This document shows, piece after piece, positions 34,380 to 42,532 of a stretch of 64,000 bases of DNA. The notes below the pieces were generated by a model. It saw only the letters and a program-made list of their open reading frames with translations, had not been told where the DNA came from and searched no databases. Positions within the stretch are counted from its first letter, which is position 1. The number at the start of each line of letters is the position of its first letter. Origin of the DNA: Pseudomonadota bacterium (GTDB lineage Bacteria; Pseudomonadota; Alphaproteobacteria; Rhizobiales; Beijerinckiaceae); assembly GCA_020161575.1 (NCBI GenBank), contig JAIUNR010000007.1, forward strand, positions 62,001 to 126,000, in the 5' to 3' direction. The position numbers were made by a program, and so were the translations under genes.

Positions 34380-35177
34380 TTATTCGCCTCCCGCCACCTC
34401 CCGCGCCATGCCAAGCGTGATGCGCTGGAGCACGGCGATATCCTCCTCGCGCGAGAGGCGATGATTGCCATCCGGCACGATCGTCATGCGGATATCCTCC
34501 GCCGCGCATTCCGCCACGAATGCCTGAACATGGGCGAGGGGCACATCGGGGTCCTTCGCGCCCTGCAGGATATGGATCGGAAGGCCGAAACGCGCGCCGC
34601 GCCCCATGATCAGATGCCTGCGTCCATCCTCGATCAGGGCGCGGGTGATCGGATAGGGGTCGGGCGCATATTCCGAGGGGCGATACCAGACGCCCTTCTC
34701 CATGATCTCACGGCGGATCGTCTCGGGGAATTGCGCCCACATCAGGCGTTCGGTGAAATCGACGGCGGGAGCGATCAGCACCAGGCCGCCGAGCGGCCTG
34801 CCTTCCGCCGCGAGGATTTCCGCGGCGCGTAAGGCGAGCCACCCTCCCATCGAGGAACCGACGATGACCGGGCGCTTGCGGCCGAGCGCACGAATCACCG
34901 TCAACGAATCATCGAGCCATTGCGAGAGTGTCGCGGTGGAAAAGTCGCCCTCGCTCTCGCCATGGGCAGAATAATCGAAGCGGGTATAGGCAAAGCCGGC
35001 CTCGGCGGCGCCCTTGCCGATCTCCAGGGCCTTGGTCGAGGCCATATCCGAGCGGAATCCCCCCATCCACAGGATGCCGGGATCGCGGCCCGACTGTTGG
35101 TGATAGGCGAGTTTGCGGGCGGGAAAACCGGCTCTTTCATCGGCCGGAACAGCAAGGAATTGCGCGGGGGCGTTCAT
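34380..35177 (-). CDS. Alpha/beta hydrolase
   Basis: A 265-residue serine hydrolase with nucleophile motif GSSMGG, an acid in GAKDPDVPLAH and catalytic histidine in DGNHRLSR. The HGESEG-like stretch FDYSAHGESEGDF fits the palmitoyl-protein-thioesterase-like or BAAT-related bacterial group (ABHD10-like). No signal peptide is seen, so it acts in the cytoplasm. It converges on DUF1150 with a six-base gap. The substrate is unknown; esters or thioesters are likely. Confidence 0.83.
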   Translation of the reverse strand: MNAPAQFLAVPADERAGFPARKLAYHQQSGRDPGILWMGGFRSDMASTKALEIGKGAAEAGFAYTRFDYSAHGESEGDFSTATLSQWLDDSLTVIRALGRKRPVIVGSSMGGWLALRAAEILAAEGRPLGGLVLIAPAVDFTERLMWAQFPETIRREIMEKGVWYRPSEYAPDPYPITRALIEDGRRHLIMGRGARFGLPIHILQGAKDPDVPLAHVQAFVAECAAEDIRMTIVPDGNHRLSREEDIAVLQRITLGMAREVAGGE

Positions 35178-35259
35178 GTCTCTATGTCTCCGCTATCCCC
35201 GCGCGCCGGCGGGGCCCTGTTCCTCTCATATCCGGCGGCAGGTTTGAAGCGCGAACGCG

Positions 35260-36462
35260 ATGGTCTTTGCCACTTCCCGGCCCAAACCCCTGCAAGGGCG
35301 GACGATCCTCCAGATCATTCCCGATCTCAACGCGGGTGGGGCCGAACGCACGACGATCGATATCGCGGAAGGTCTCACGCAAGCCGGCGCGCGCGCCCTC
35401 GTCGCGACCAGCGGTGGCCGGCTGGTGGGCGAATTGCAGGCAAAGGGCGGCATATGGGTGCCGTTCCCCGCTGCGACGAAGAACCCGCTTTCAATGGCGC
35501 TCAATATCGGCACGCTTGTCAGCCTCATCCGCGACGAGAAGGTCGATTTGGTCCATGCCCGCTCGCGCGCGCCGGCCTGGGTGGCGCTTGCCGCCTGCCG
35601 CATCGCCAAGCGTGGTTTCGTCACCACCTATCACGGTGCCTATAACGGCAAATCCGCGCCCAAAATCCTCTACAATTCCGTGATGGCGCGCGGCGATGTC
35701 GTGATCGCCAATTCGCTTTTTACCGCGGAGCTGATCCAGAAAACCCACCGGATCGAACCGCAGAGGCTGCGTGTCATTCCGCGTGGCACCAATTTCGAGG
35801 CTTTCTCGCGCGATCGCGTCGGACCCGACAGGGTCGAAAAGATGCGCCGTGCCTGGCTCGCTTCGCCGGACGAGCGCATCGTGCTGCTCGCGGCTCGCCT
35901 GACTCCCTGGAAAGGCCAGAAGGTGTTGATCGAGGCGGCGGCCAAGCTGCGCGGGCGCGGCTATCGCGACGTGATCTTCATCCTGGCGGGCGACCCGCAG
36001 GGCCGTGAGGCCTACACGGCGGAACTCGACCGCATGATCGAGGCGGCGGGGCTCGGCTCGATCGTGCGACGGGTCGGCCATGTGACCGACATGCCCGCCG
36101 CGCTCGCGGCTTCCTCCATCGTGACCGTTCCATCCACCGAGCCGGAAGCCTTCGGCCGTGTCGCAGTCGAGGCCCAGGCGATGGGGGTGCCCGTCATCGT
36201 CTCCAATCTCGGGGCGGTGCCGGAAACGGTGCTCGCGCCGCCGCAGGTGCGGCCCGAGGCGCGCACGGGCTGGCGCGTCGAGCCCGGCAATGCCGATGCT
36301 TTGGCGGAAGCGCTCGCCCATGCGCTCGATCTCGGTGCGAGCGCGCGTGAGTCGCTGGCCGCGCGCGCGCGCCAGCATGTTGAAACGAATTTCTCGCTCG
36401 ACAGGATGATCTCGGATACGCTTGATTGCTATATCGCGTTGCTCGAAGGGCGCATTGCGTGA
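35260..36462 (+). CDS. Glycosyltransferase family 4 protein
   Basis: A 400-residue GT-B-fold enzyme. The N-terminal acceptor domain starts ILQIIPDLNAGGAERTTIDIAEGL, typical of GT4, and the donor domain has VLLAARLTPWKGQKVLIEAAA and the nucleotide-sugar motif EPEAFGRVAVEAQAMGVPVIVS (E-x7-E). It would transfer a sugar to a lipopolysaccharide, exopolysaccharide or glycolipid acceptor at the inner face of the membrane. It stands alone between a hydrolase and infC, so no pathway is indicated. Confidence 0.88.
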   Translation: MVFATSRPKPLQGRTILQIIPDLNAGGAERTTIDIAEGLTQAGARALVATSGGRLVGELQAKGGIWVPFPAATKNPLSMALNIGTLVSLIRDEKVDLVHARSRAPAWVALAACRIAKRGFVTTYHGAYNGKSAPKILYNSVMARGDVVIANSLFTAELIQKTHRIEPQRLRVIPRGTNFEAFSRDRVGPDRVEKMRRAWLASPDERIVLLAARLTPWKGQKVLIEAAAKLRGRGYRDVIFILAGDPQGREAYTAELDRMIEAAGLGSIVRRVGHVTDMPAALAASSIVTVPSTEPEAFGRVAVEAQAMGVPVIVSNLGAVPETVLAPPQVRPEARTGWRVEPGNADALAEALAHALDLGASARESLAARARQHVETNFSLDRMISDTLDCYIALLEGRIA

Positions 36463-36584
36463 AATCCTGACGCATGGTCCGCGCGGATGATTGACTTTGC
36501 CTGCAAAAATGAAGATTTTCTGCCCGCGAAGCGGGGCGCCATGCTGGCACCGCTTTGCGTGAAACAATCCGAAGGAGAACGACC

Positions 36585-37124
36585 ATTCGCAGGCCCATGA
36601 GAACCGGCCCCCTGCCCGATAAGGGAGGCCCGCGCGTCAACCGCGATATCCGCATCCGCGAGGTGCAGGTTATCGATGCCGATGGCTCCAACAAGGGAGT
36701 CATGGCCACATTTGACGCGATCAAGCTCGCCGAGGATCAGGGGCTCGATCTGGTCGAAGTCTCGCCGAATGCTGAGCCGCCCGTCTGCAAGGTGATGGAT
36801 TTCGGCCGCTACAAGTTTCTTGAGCAGAAGAAGGCCGCCGAGGCGCGCAAGAAGCAGAAGACGATCGAGATCAAGGAGATCAAGCTCCGTCCGGCGATCG
36901 ACGATCATGATTACGGCGTCAAGATGCGGGCGATGAAAGCCTTTTTCGAGGAAGGCAACAAGGTGAAGATCACCTTGCGCTTCCGCGGTCGCGAAATGGC
37001 GCATCAGGATATCGGCATGAAGGTGCTCGAGCGCGTGAAAGCGGATACGCTCGATATCGCCAAGGTCGAGAATGAGCCGAGCTTCGAGGGCCGGCAGGTC
37101 GTGATGGTGCTCGCGCCGAAATAA
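36585..37124 (+). CDS. infC: Translation initiation factor IF-3 (AUU start)
   Basis: A 179-residue IF-3 with the N-terminal domain [23 protein letters not shown] and C-terminal domain [33 protein letters not shown]. It binds the 30S subunit and checks start-codon pairing. I place the start at the ATT at 36585: AAGGAG lies eight bases upstream and the protein then begins RRPMRTG, as in relatives. AUU starts let IF-3 repress its own translation in E. coli, so the same loop is likely here. Confidence 0.92.
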   Translation: MRRPMRTGPLPDKGGPRVNRDIRIREVQVIDADGSNKGVMATFDAIKLAEDQGLDLVEVSPNAEPPVCKVMDFGRYKFLEQKKAAEARKKQKTIEIKEIKLRPAIDDHDYGVKMRAMKAFFEEGNKVKITLRFRGREMAHQDIGMKVLERVKADTLDIAKVENEPSFEGRQVVMVLAPK

Positions 37125-37150
37125 GCGCGAGCCGGATGCTTCGGGCCTCC

Positions 37151-37789
37151 ATGATCCGTCTCGATCATCTCTCTATCATTGCCCCGACGCTCGAAAGCGG
37201 CGTCGGGCATGTCCGGCAATGTCTGGGCGTCGACATACCCTATGGGCGGACGCACGGCTCGATGGGCACGCACAACCATCTGCTTCACCTGGGCGACGAT
37301 ATCTATCTCGAAGTGATTGCTGTTGATCCCGGCGCACCGCCGCCCGCGCATCGGCGCTGGTTCGGTCTTGATGATGCCGAGAAGGTGAAACGCGACTGGG
37401 ATGACGGTTTTCGCCTTCGTGGATGGGTTGCCCGGACATCGGCCATTGATTCGCTGATCGACGCGCACGGCGATCTTCTCGGGCGCAAAATGGCGCTTTC
37501 CGGCGGCGCGGGAGCCTTCTTCTTCGGCGTTCCGTCCGATGGCTCGCTGCCGCTGGATGGCATCGCACCTTCCGTCATCGACAGAGGTGGGCGCTTGGCC
37601 TCTCTTCCGCCGGCGGCTGAACTGGGCACGCGGTTGCACGCCTTCGTCATCGAGCATCCGGATCCCGATTACGTCTCGGCGGTTTACGACAGGCTCGGCA
37701 TCGCCAATCCGCCCAAGGTCGAGCACGGTGCACGCTTGCGCTATCGCGCTGAAATCGAAACCCCTTGGGGCATGAGGACATTGTCCTAA
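37151..37789 (+). CDS. VOC-family glyoxalase-like protein
   Basis: A 212-residue protein with a glyoxalase-like fold: MIRLDHLSIIAPTLESGVGHVRQCLGV, then GTHNHLLHLGDDIYLEVIAVDP, which resembles Glyoxalase_3-type domains. Candidate metal ligands are His6, a His in THNHLL and the Glu of YLEV. The chosen ATG is five codons inside an earlier one at 37136. It sits between infC and rpmI, which are adjacent in many genomes, so it is an insertion in that cluster. No substrate is evident. Confidence 0.8.
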   Translation: MIRLDHLSIIAPTLESGVGHVRQCLGVDIPYGRTHGSMGTHNHLLHLGDDIYLEVIAVDPGAPPPAHRRWFGLDDAEKVKRDWDDGFRLRGWVARTSAIDSLIDAHGDLLGRKMALSGGAGAFFFGVPSDGSLPLDGIAPSVIDRGGRLASLPPAAELGTRLHAFVIEHPDPDYVSAVYDRLGIANPPKVEHGARLRYRAEIETPWGMRTLS

Positions 37790-37844
37790 CCCGCCTTTCC
37801 ACTTGATCTTGGGTCGTGTTTGCCCTATTCACGCGCCTTCGTTC

Positions 37845-37880
37845 GAACCGCCCGGCTGATAAGGGCTGCCGTGGCGGTTC
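37845..37880 (+). other. Long hairpin in the rpmI-rplT leader
   Basis: GAACCGCC and CGGC (37845-37856) pair with GCCG and GGCGGTTC (37868-37880) with a single-T bulge, and are followed by TTTCG. It is about 70 bases before rpmI. It could end the VOC transcript or serve as a ribosomal-protein (L20-type) leader; the sequence alone does not decide. Confidence 0.5.
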
Positions 37881-37951
37881 TTTCGCGTCGAAGATTTCAC
37901 GATCGGATGACGCTCGCGGCCTTCGGGTCGCTTCCTTGAGTGGAGAGGCAA

Positions 37952-38152
37952 ATGCCCAAGCTGAAGACCAAATCCGGCGCCAAGAAGCGCTTCAAGATCA
38001 CGGGCACCGGCAAGGTGAAATACGCCCAGTCCGGCAAGCGCCATGGCATGATCAAGCGCACGAACAGCCAGATCCGCGATCATCGCGGCATGGCCGTGCT
38101 GTTCAAGACCGACGGCGACAACATCAAGAAGTATTTCCTCCCGAACGGCTGA
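37952..38152 (+). CDS. rpmI: 50S ribosomal protein L35
   Basis: A 66-residue, very basic protein with [25 protein letters not shown] at the N terminus and [18 protein letters not shown] in the middle, normal in length and sequence for L35. GGAGAGG lies four bases before the ATG. It forms an operon with rplT, separated by a palindromic repeat element. Confidence 0.97.
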   Translation: MPKLKTKSGAKKRFKITGTGKVKYAQSGKRHGMIKRTNSQIRDHRGMAVLFKTDGDNIKKYFLPNG

Positions 38153-38159
38153 CGCGGGA

Positions 38160-38203
38160 GCGTTTTCAAGCGAAGTGGGAACCGGTTCGCGTGAAGAAAA
38201 CGC
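38160..38203. repeat. Palindromic repeat inserted between rpmI and rplT
   Basis: Outer arms GCGTTTTC (38160-38167) and GAAAACGC (38196-38203) and inner arms GCGAA / TTCGC flank the core GTGGGAACCGG. I recognise this type (AAGCGAAGTGG-AACCGGTTCGCGTGAAGAAAA) from memory as a dispersed element of rhizobial genomes. It falls inside a ribosomal-protein operon. Confidence 0.7.
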
Positions 38204-38282
38204 GGACGAAGAATTGAAAACATGAGCGCGCCATCCCGCGCTCTCGCTCAAAAAGCGATCAGCAAAATCAGGAGTTTGAACA

Positions 38283-38648
38283 ATGTCTCGTGTGAAGAGG
38301 GGCGTTACGTCCCACGCCAAGCACAAGAAGGTCTACAAAGCCGCCAAAGGCTTTTACGGCCGCCGCAAGAACACCATCCGCACCGCGAAGGCCGCCGTCG
38401 ATCGCGCGATGCAATACGCGACCGAGCATCGCAGGCTCAAGAAGCGCACGTTCCGCGCGCTCTGGATCCAGCGCATCAACGCCGCTGTGCGTGAATATGG
38501 CCTGACCTATTCCCGCTTCATCGACGGTCTCGCCCGCGCGAACATCTCGATCGATCGCAAGGTACTTTCGGATCTCGCCATCCGCCAGCCGGAGGCCTTC
38601 AAGGCCATCGTCGATCAGGCGAAGGGCGCGCTGCCGGCGGCTGCCTAA
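38283..38648 (+). CDS. rplT: 50S ribosomal protein L20
   Basis: A 121-residue basic protein beginning [30 protein letters not shown], with [27 protein letters not shown] further on, the standard L20 sequence. L20 binds 23S rRNA early in 50S assembly and in several bacteria represses its own operon. A strong terminator follows 27 bases after the stop. Confidence 0.97.
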   Translation: MSRVKRGVTSHAKHKKVYKAAKGFYGRRKNTIRTAKAAVDRAMQYATEHRRLKKRTFRALWIQRINAAVREYGLTYSRFIDGLARANISIDRKVLSDLAIRQPEAFKAIVDQAKGALPAAA

Positions 38649-38675
38649 TACGCGGCATTCCCGGACCGGGTTTTC

Positions 38676-38704
38676 AAAGGGCGGCTCATCGAGCCGCCCT
38701 TTTT
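38676..38704 (+). terminator. Rho-independent terminator of rpmI-rplT
   Basis: A 12-base perfect stem (AAAGGGCGGCTC with GAGCCGCCCTTT) around ATC, followed by further T. It ends the ribosomal-protein operon. Confidence 0.9.
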
Positions 38705-38905
38705 GTTTGCGCGTTGCGGGAGATGGCCCGTCAGGCCAGGGCAAGATGGAGCCTTGCCGTCGATTCGCCTTTTGCTTGAACGCGTTAGGCCGCGCCCTGT
38801 TGCGCGATTGCAGCGCAATGCTAAGATGTGATTCGCACAGAAGCACGGCTCCCATCAGGCGCAGAAGCGTAGCACCCAGTGTTACACGATCTCAAAGAGG
38901 CTCCT

Positions 38906-39814
38906 ATGCTGCGCCAATTCGCTGTTGTTCTCACCGCCTTTGCTGGCACGTCCGTTTTCGCGGCCGATATCGGCATCCGAAAGCCGGGTGTACCGGCCGC
39001 TCCGCACGAAGTCTCGAGCGCATGCAAGGAAACCAAAGGGCTTCCGGCTGACGCCTTCGGCTTCGCGACAGGATCGGATGTCGCCGATCTCGGCTCCTGG
39101 GGCCTTGGGCTCGACACGACGACCGCGATCGGCCAGCGCGGCGGCTCGATGGCAGCTTTCTCGCCGACGATTCAGCTTTCCGGCTCGTTCTTTCCCTGCC
39201 TCGAGATCGGCCCGTATCTGAACGGAAGCTATACCCGCTTCCGTGCCTATGGCGGAGGAACGACGACCACGGTGAATGCCGGGGGCGGCATCGAGATGAA
39301 ATACAAACTCCTTGGCCGCGCGCCCAACGGGATCGGGCTTACTTTCGCGCTCTCGCCGGGGATTCAGGCAACCGATCCGCGCCCAGGCGCCAATGGCACG
39401 CTCTATTCGAACTCGTATCGCCTGCTGGCGGATGCCGAGATCATGCCGGGGCGGTTGTACGGCGCCATGAACATCGAGCTGATCCAGAACTGGGCGAGTA
39501 TTCCCGCTGCCTCGACCCGGGCGTCGTTCTTCAATGTTCGCGGCGCGCTGACCAGCCCGGTGCAGGAAGGGCTCTACCTTGGCGCGGAAGCCAGCTACCA
39601 GCGCGGATATAGCGGGAACTGGCTCAATCGCTACACGGGCAGCGCCGTCTATCTGGGGCCGACCTTCTTCTGGCAGATCAACGAGAAATTCTCGCTCAAC
39701 GGCACCTGGGCCTATCAGGTCGCCGGCGATGCGAAGGCCGCCCCCGGCCGGGCGCTGGGCATCGATATTTTCGCCCGCCATCAGATGCGCGCCAAGCTCG
39801 GTTACTCATTCTGA
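38906..39814 (+). CDS. Putative outer-membrane beta-barrel protein
   Basis: A 302-residue exported protein. The signal peptide is MLRQFAVVLTAFAGTSVFAA, cleaved near residue 19-20. The mature part is rich in Gly, aromatic residues and alternating patterns (IQLSGSFFPCLEIGPYLNGSYTRF; GLYLGAEASYQRGYSG) and ends in Phe (AKLGYSF), the usual terminus of outer-membrane barrels. I do not recognise a named family. The start has AAGAGG upstream. It is a single gene with its own terminator. Confidence 0.7.
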   Translation: MLRQFAVVLTAFAGTSVFAADIGIRKPGVPAAPHEVSSACKETKGLPADAFGFATGSDVADLGSWGLGLDTTTAIGQRGGSMAAFSPTIQLSGSFFPCLEIGPYLNGSYTRFRAYGGGTTTTVNAGGGIEMKYKLLGRAPNGIGLTFALSPGIQATDPRPGANGTLYSNSYRLLADAEIMPGRLYGAMNIELIQNWASIPAASTRASFFNVRGALTSPVQEGLYLGAEASYQRGYSGNWLNRYTGSAVYLGPTFFWQINEKFSLNGTWAYQVAGDAKAAPGRALGIDIFARHQMRAKLGYSF

Positions 39815-39834
39815 GCTTTCTGTATCGGAACTTG

Positions 39835-39860
39835 AAACCCGCCGGGTCGGCGGGTTTTTT
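39835..39860 (+). terminator. Rho-independent terminator after the outer-membrane protein gene
   Basis: AAACCCGCCG (39835-39844) pairs with CGGCGGGTTT (39848-39857) around a three-base loop and is followed by TTT. It lies 20 bases after the stop. Confidence 0.9.
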
Positions 39861-39959
39861 CGTTTAGGGCCTTTCATGGCTATGCTGGGCGCTTGACGCG
39901 CTTCCCAATCGCATGACAAGCCACATCAACGCAAAATGGTTCGAGCAGGCCCGATTTCC

Positions 39960-41042
39960 ATGTCCGATTTGACCTCCCTTGAAACGCAACTCCTCGGCGA
40001 GATCGCCAGTGCCGCCAACGAGGACGCGCTGGAGGCGGTGCGTGTCGCCGCCCTCGGCAAGAAGGGCTCTGTCTCCGCCCTCCTCGCCACGCTCGGGGGC
40101 ATGGCGCCCGAGGAGCGCAAGAATTTCGGTGCCGCGGTAAACGCGGTGAAAGACCGGGTGAGCGAGGCACTCGCCGCCCGCAAGGGTGTGCTGAAGGATG
40201 CCGCGCTCGATTCCCGCCTCGCCGCGGAGAGGGTGGATGTGACCCTGCCTTTGCGCGAAAGCGGTATCGAGGCCGGGCGTATCCACCCGATCAGCCAGGT
40301 GATGGACGAGCTGACCGCGATTTTCGCCGATCTCGGCTTCGCCGTCGCGGAAGGGCCGGATATCGAGAGCGACGATCTCAACTTCACCAAGCTGAACTTC
40401 CCGCCGCATCACCCGGCGCGGGAAATGCACGACACCTTCTTCTTCTCGCCGGACGAGAAGGGCGAGCGCAAGCTGCTGCGCACGCATACCTCGCCGGTGC
40501 AGGTGCGTACCATGCTCGCGCAAAAGCCGCCGATCCGGGTCATCTGCCCCGGCCGGACCTATCGTTGCGATTCAGACCAGACGCATACCCCGATGTTCCA
40601 TCAGGTAGAGGGGCTGGTGATCGACAAGAGCGCCTCGATGGGCCAGATGAAATGGGTGCTGGAGGAGTTCTGCAAGGCCTTCTTCGAGGTGCCGAGCGTG
40701 AAGATGCGTTTCCGCCCCTCCTTCTTCCCCTTCACCGAACCCTCGATGGAGGTGGATATCCAATGCTCGCGCAAGGGCGGCGAGATCCGCTTCGGGGAAG
40801 GCGAGGATTGGCTCGAAATCCTTGGTTGCGGCATGGTTCACCCCAATGTGCTGCGCAATTGCGGCCTCGATCCCGATGCCGTGCAGGGCTATGCCTGGGG
40901 CATGGGCATCGACCGCATCGCCATGCTGAAATACGGCATGCCGGATCTGCGCCCCTTCTTCGAGGCGGATATCCGCTGGCTCAAGCATTACGGCTTCCGC
41001 CCGCTCGACCTGCCGAGCCTCGCGGGGGGGCTTAGCGCGTGA
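39960..41042 (+). CDS. pheS: Phenylalanine-tRNA ligase alpha subunit
   Basis: A 360-residue class II synthetase subunit that carries the aminoacylation site. It has the N-terminal coiled coil, then [28 protein letters not shown], motif 2 (TFRCD-like [20 protein letters not shown]) and motif 3 ([17 protein letters not shown]). I chose the ATG at 39960 (MSDLTSLE) over one eight codons upstream. Its stop overlaps the GTG of the ASCH gene (GTGA), and two genes lie between it and pheT. Confidence 0.96.
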   Translation: MSDLTSLETQLLGEIASAANEDALEAVRVAALGKKGSVSALLATLGGMAPEERKNFGAAVNAVKDRVSEALAARKGVLKDAALDSRLAAERVDVTLPLRESGIEAGRIHPISQVMDELTAIFADLGFAVAEGPDIESDDLNFTKLNFPPHHPAREMHDTFFFSPDEKGERKLLRTHTSPVQVRTMLAQKPPIRVICPGRTYRCDSDQTHTPMFHQVEGLVIDKSASMGQMKWVLEEFCKAFFEVPSVKMRFRPSFFPFTEPSMEVDIQCSRKGGEIRFGEGEDWLEILGCGMVHPNVLRNCGLDPDAVQGYAWGMGIDRIAMLKYGMPDLRPFFEADIRWLKHYGFRPLDLPSLAGGLSA

Positions 41043-41473
41043 GCAATACACCGGTAGTCTCACCTGACGCGGTTCGTTTCGCCTTTGGCGATTCACCCGA
41101 ACTCGCCGATGAATTGCTCGCGCTGGTGATCGCCGGCCAGAAGACCGCGACTTGCAGTGCATTGCGAGAGTATCCTGAGGGACATCCCGAGCGGCCGACG
41201 GTCGGGCGGCGCGATATTGTCCTGGACGGAGCAGGCAGGCCCCGTGCCGTGGTTGAAACATTGGAGGTGACGATCCGCCGGTTCGATGAGGTCGATGCCG
41301 GACTTGCCTTTGACGAAGGCGAGGATGATCGCAGCCTGGACGCGTGGCGGCGTGCTCACGAGGCCTATTTCGCCCGCAACGGCGGCTTTTCGCCGGATAT
41401 GTTGCTGCTGTGCGAACGGTTCAAGCTGGTTGCTATCATCGAGGCGCAAGACGGAGGAGATTTCGCGCGATGA
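41039..41473 (+). CDS. ASCH-domain protein
   Basis: A 144-residue protein with the ASCH fold, a beta-barrel related to PUA domains that binds RNA or nucleosides: [27 protein letters not shown] at the N terminus, [57 protein letters not shown] in the body. The pattern is typical of the YqfB/ASCH group. It begins with GTG inside the pheS stop codon, so it is translationally coupled to a tRNA synthetase, which fits an RNA-related role. Confidence 0.83.
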   Translation: MSNTPVVSPDAVRFAFGDSPELADELLALVIAGQKTATCSALREYPEGHPERPTVGRRDIVLDGAGRPRAVVETLEVTIRRFDEVDAGLAFDEGEDDRSLDAWRRAHEAYFARNGGFSPDMLLLCERFKLVAIIEAQDGGDFAR

Positions 41474-41497
41474 CGTCGCCAAGTCTCCGGTGCGCAG

Positions 41498-42460
41498 GTG
41501 CCGCAGCACGCGGAGGCGCCGACATTGCCCGATGAACCGCTGACCCGCGACATCGCGATTGTCCTCTGCAGCCGTGGGCGTGAGGAATACCTCACGCGCC
41601 TGCTCGACGATCTCGATCGCGCGTTCGCGCCTGCCTTGCGGGCCGCCGGCCTCGGCGCGACGGTCTTCGTCTACGCGCAGAATTACCCACGGGCCTATAT
41701 CGATGGCCTGGCGGCGCGTTTCGCGGCCACAATCGCACGCGGCGATCTGATCATCGTCGAGCCCGCGGGCCCGCATCACCGGATTGGTCAGGTTGTCGCC
41801 TGCGCGATCGAGGCCCTCCATGCCCGCGTGACCTATCGCCTCGCCATGCTGATGGATGATGACAGCCTCTATCGCGGCGGAGCGGAAACCGATGCCAATC
41901 TCGCGCGGGCCGCGCGGGGTTTCGTCGATCGCGCGGACCGCGCCTATTCGATCAAGCTGGGGCAAGGCCGCCAGCTCGAATATTGGCCGTTCCTCAATGC
42001 CGAAGGGCCGGTCATGCCCTTCAAGGAAAAGATGCTCTGGGCGAGCCGCGCCGTTATGGATGAGGTGCTGGCCTTCGAACCCTTTTCGACTCTCGCCGTT
42101 GGCGAGGATGCCGTGATCGCGGCACTGGCCTGGCGCGGTGGGCCGGAACGTTGCTTTGGCGTGTTCGGGATCGCGACGTTCCTCCATCTTGCTTTCGAGC
42201 CGGACCAGGAGACCCCGCAAGGCGAGATCGCCGGCGGCTATGGCGCGCTGGTCGGGTATGTCGAAGGCGAGGATCGTGATCCTGAGCTGGGGAAATACGC
42301 GCCGGCTTATCGCTCGGGCGTGGTGCCGCATGACGTGCTGCCGGAGATTTTTGTCGGGCCGGATCACCCGCATTTTTACATCAACGGGGTCCGCCCCGAG
42401 GCTGTTGTGCGGTATGGTGCGGCGGATCAACCTTTCGTTCGGCTGGAGCTCACTGGTTGA
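41498..42460 (+). CDS. Glycosyltransferase-like protein between pheS and pheT
   Basis: A protein of up to 320 residues that looks like a GT-A-fold glycosyltransferase: an N-terminal strand-turn DIAIVLCSRGREEYLTRLLDDLD, then the metal-binding triplet in LAMLMDDDSLY. The rest (GQGRQLEYWPFLNAEGPV, LAVGEDAVIAALAW) I do not recognise. The start is uncertain: GTG at 41498 has no clear ribosome site, while TTG at 41525 has GGAGG eight bases upstream. It lies in the pheS-pheT cluster, 72 bases before pheT, with no link to translation that I know of. Confidence 0.65.
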   Translation: MPQHAEAPTLPDEPLTRDIAIVLCSRGREEYLTRLLDDLDRAFAPALRAAGLGATVFVYAQNYPRAYIDGLAARFAATIARGDLIIVEPAGPHHRIGQVVACAIEALHARVTYRLAMLMDDDSLYRGGAETDANLARAARGFVDRADRAYSIKLGQGRQLEYWPFLNAEGPVMPFKEKMLWASRAVMDEVLAFEPFSTLAVGEDAVIAALAWRGGPERCFGVFGIATFLHLAFEPDQETPQGEIAGGYGALVGYVEGEDRDPELGKYAPAYRSGVVPHDVLPEIFVGPDHPHFYINGVRPEAVVRYGAADQPFVRLELTG

Positions 42461-42532
42461 CAGTTGAGGCTGGCAATCGCACAGCATCGACCAACATAAA
42501 GATGCCTGTTTGAAGACGCAGAAGAACCCATC

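Noticed and set aside
34380-35177. Dehalogenase assignment for the second alpha/beta hydrolase
   Set aside because: Its nucleophile motif is GSSMGG (Ser), unlike the Asp of the enzyme at 59551-60450.
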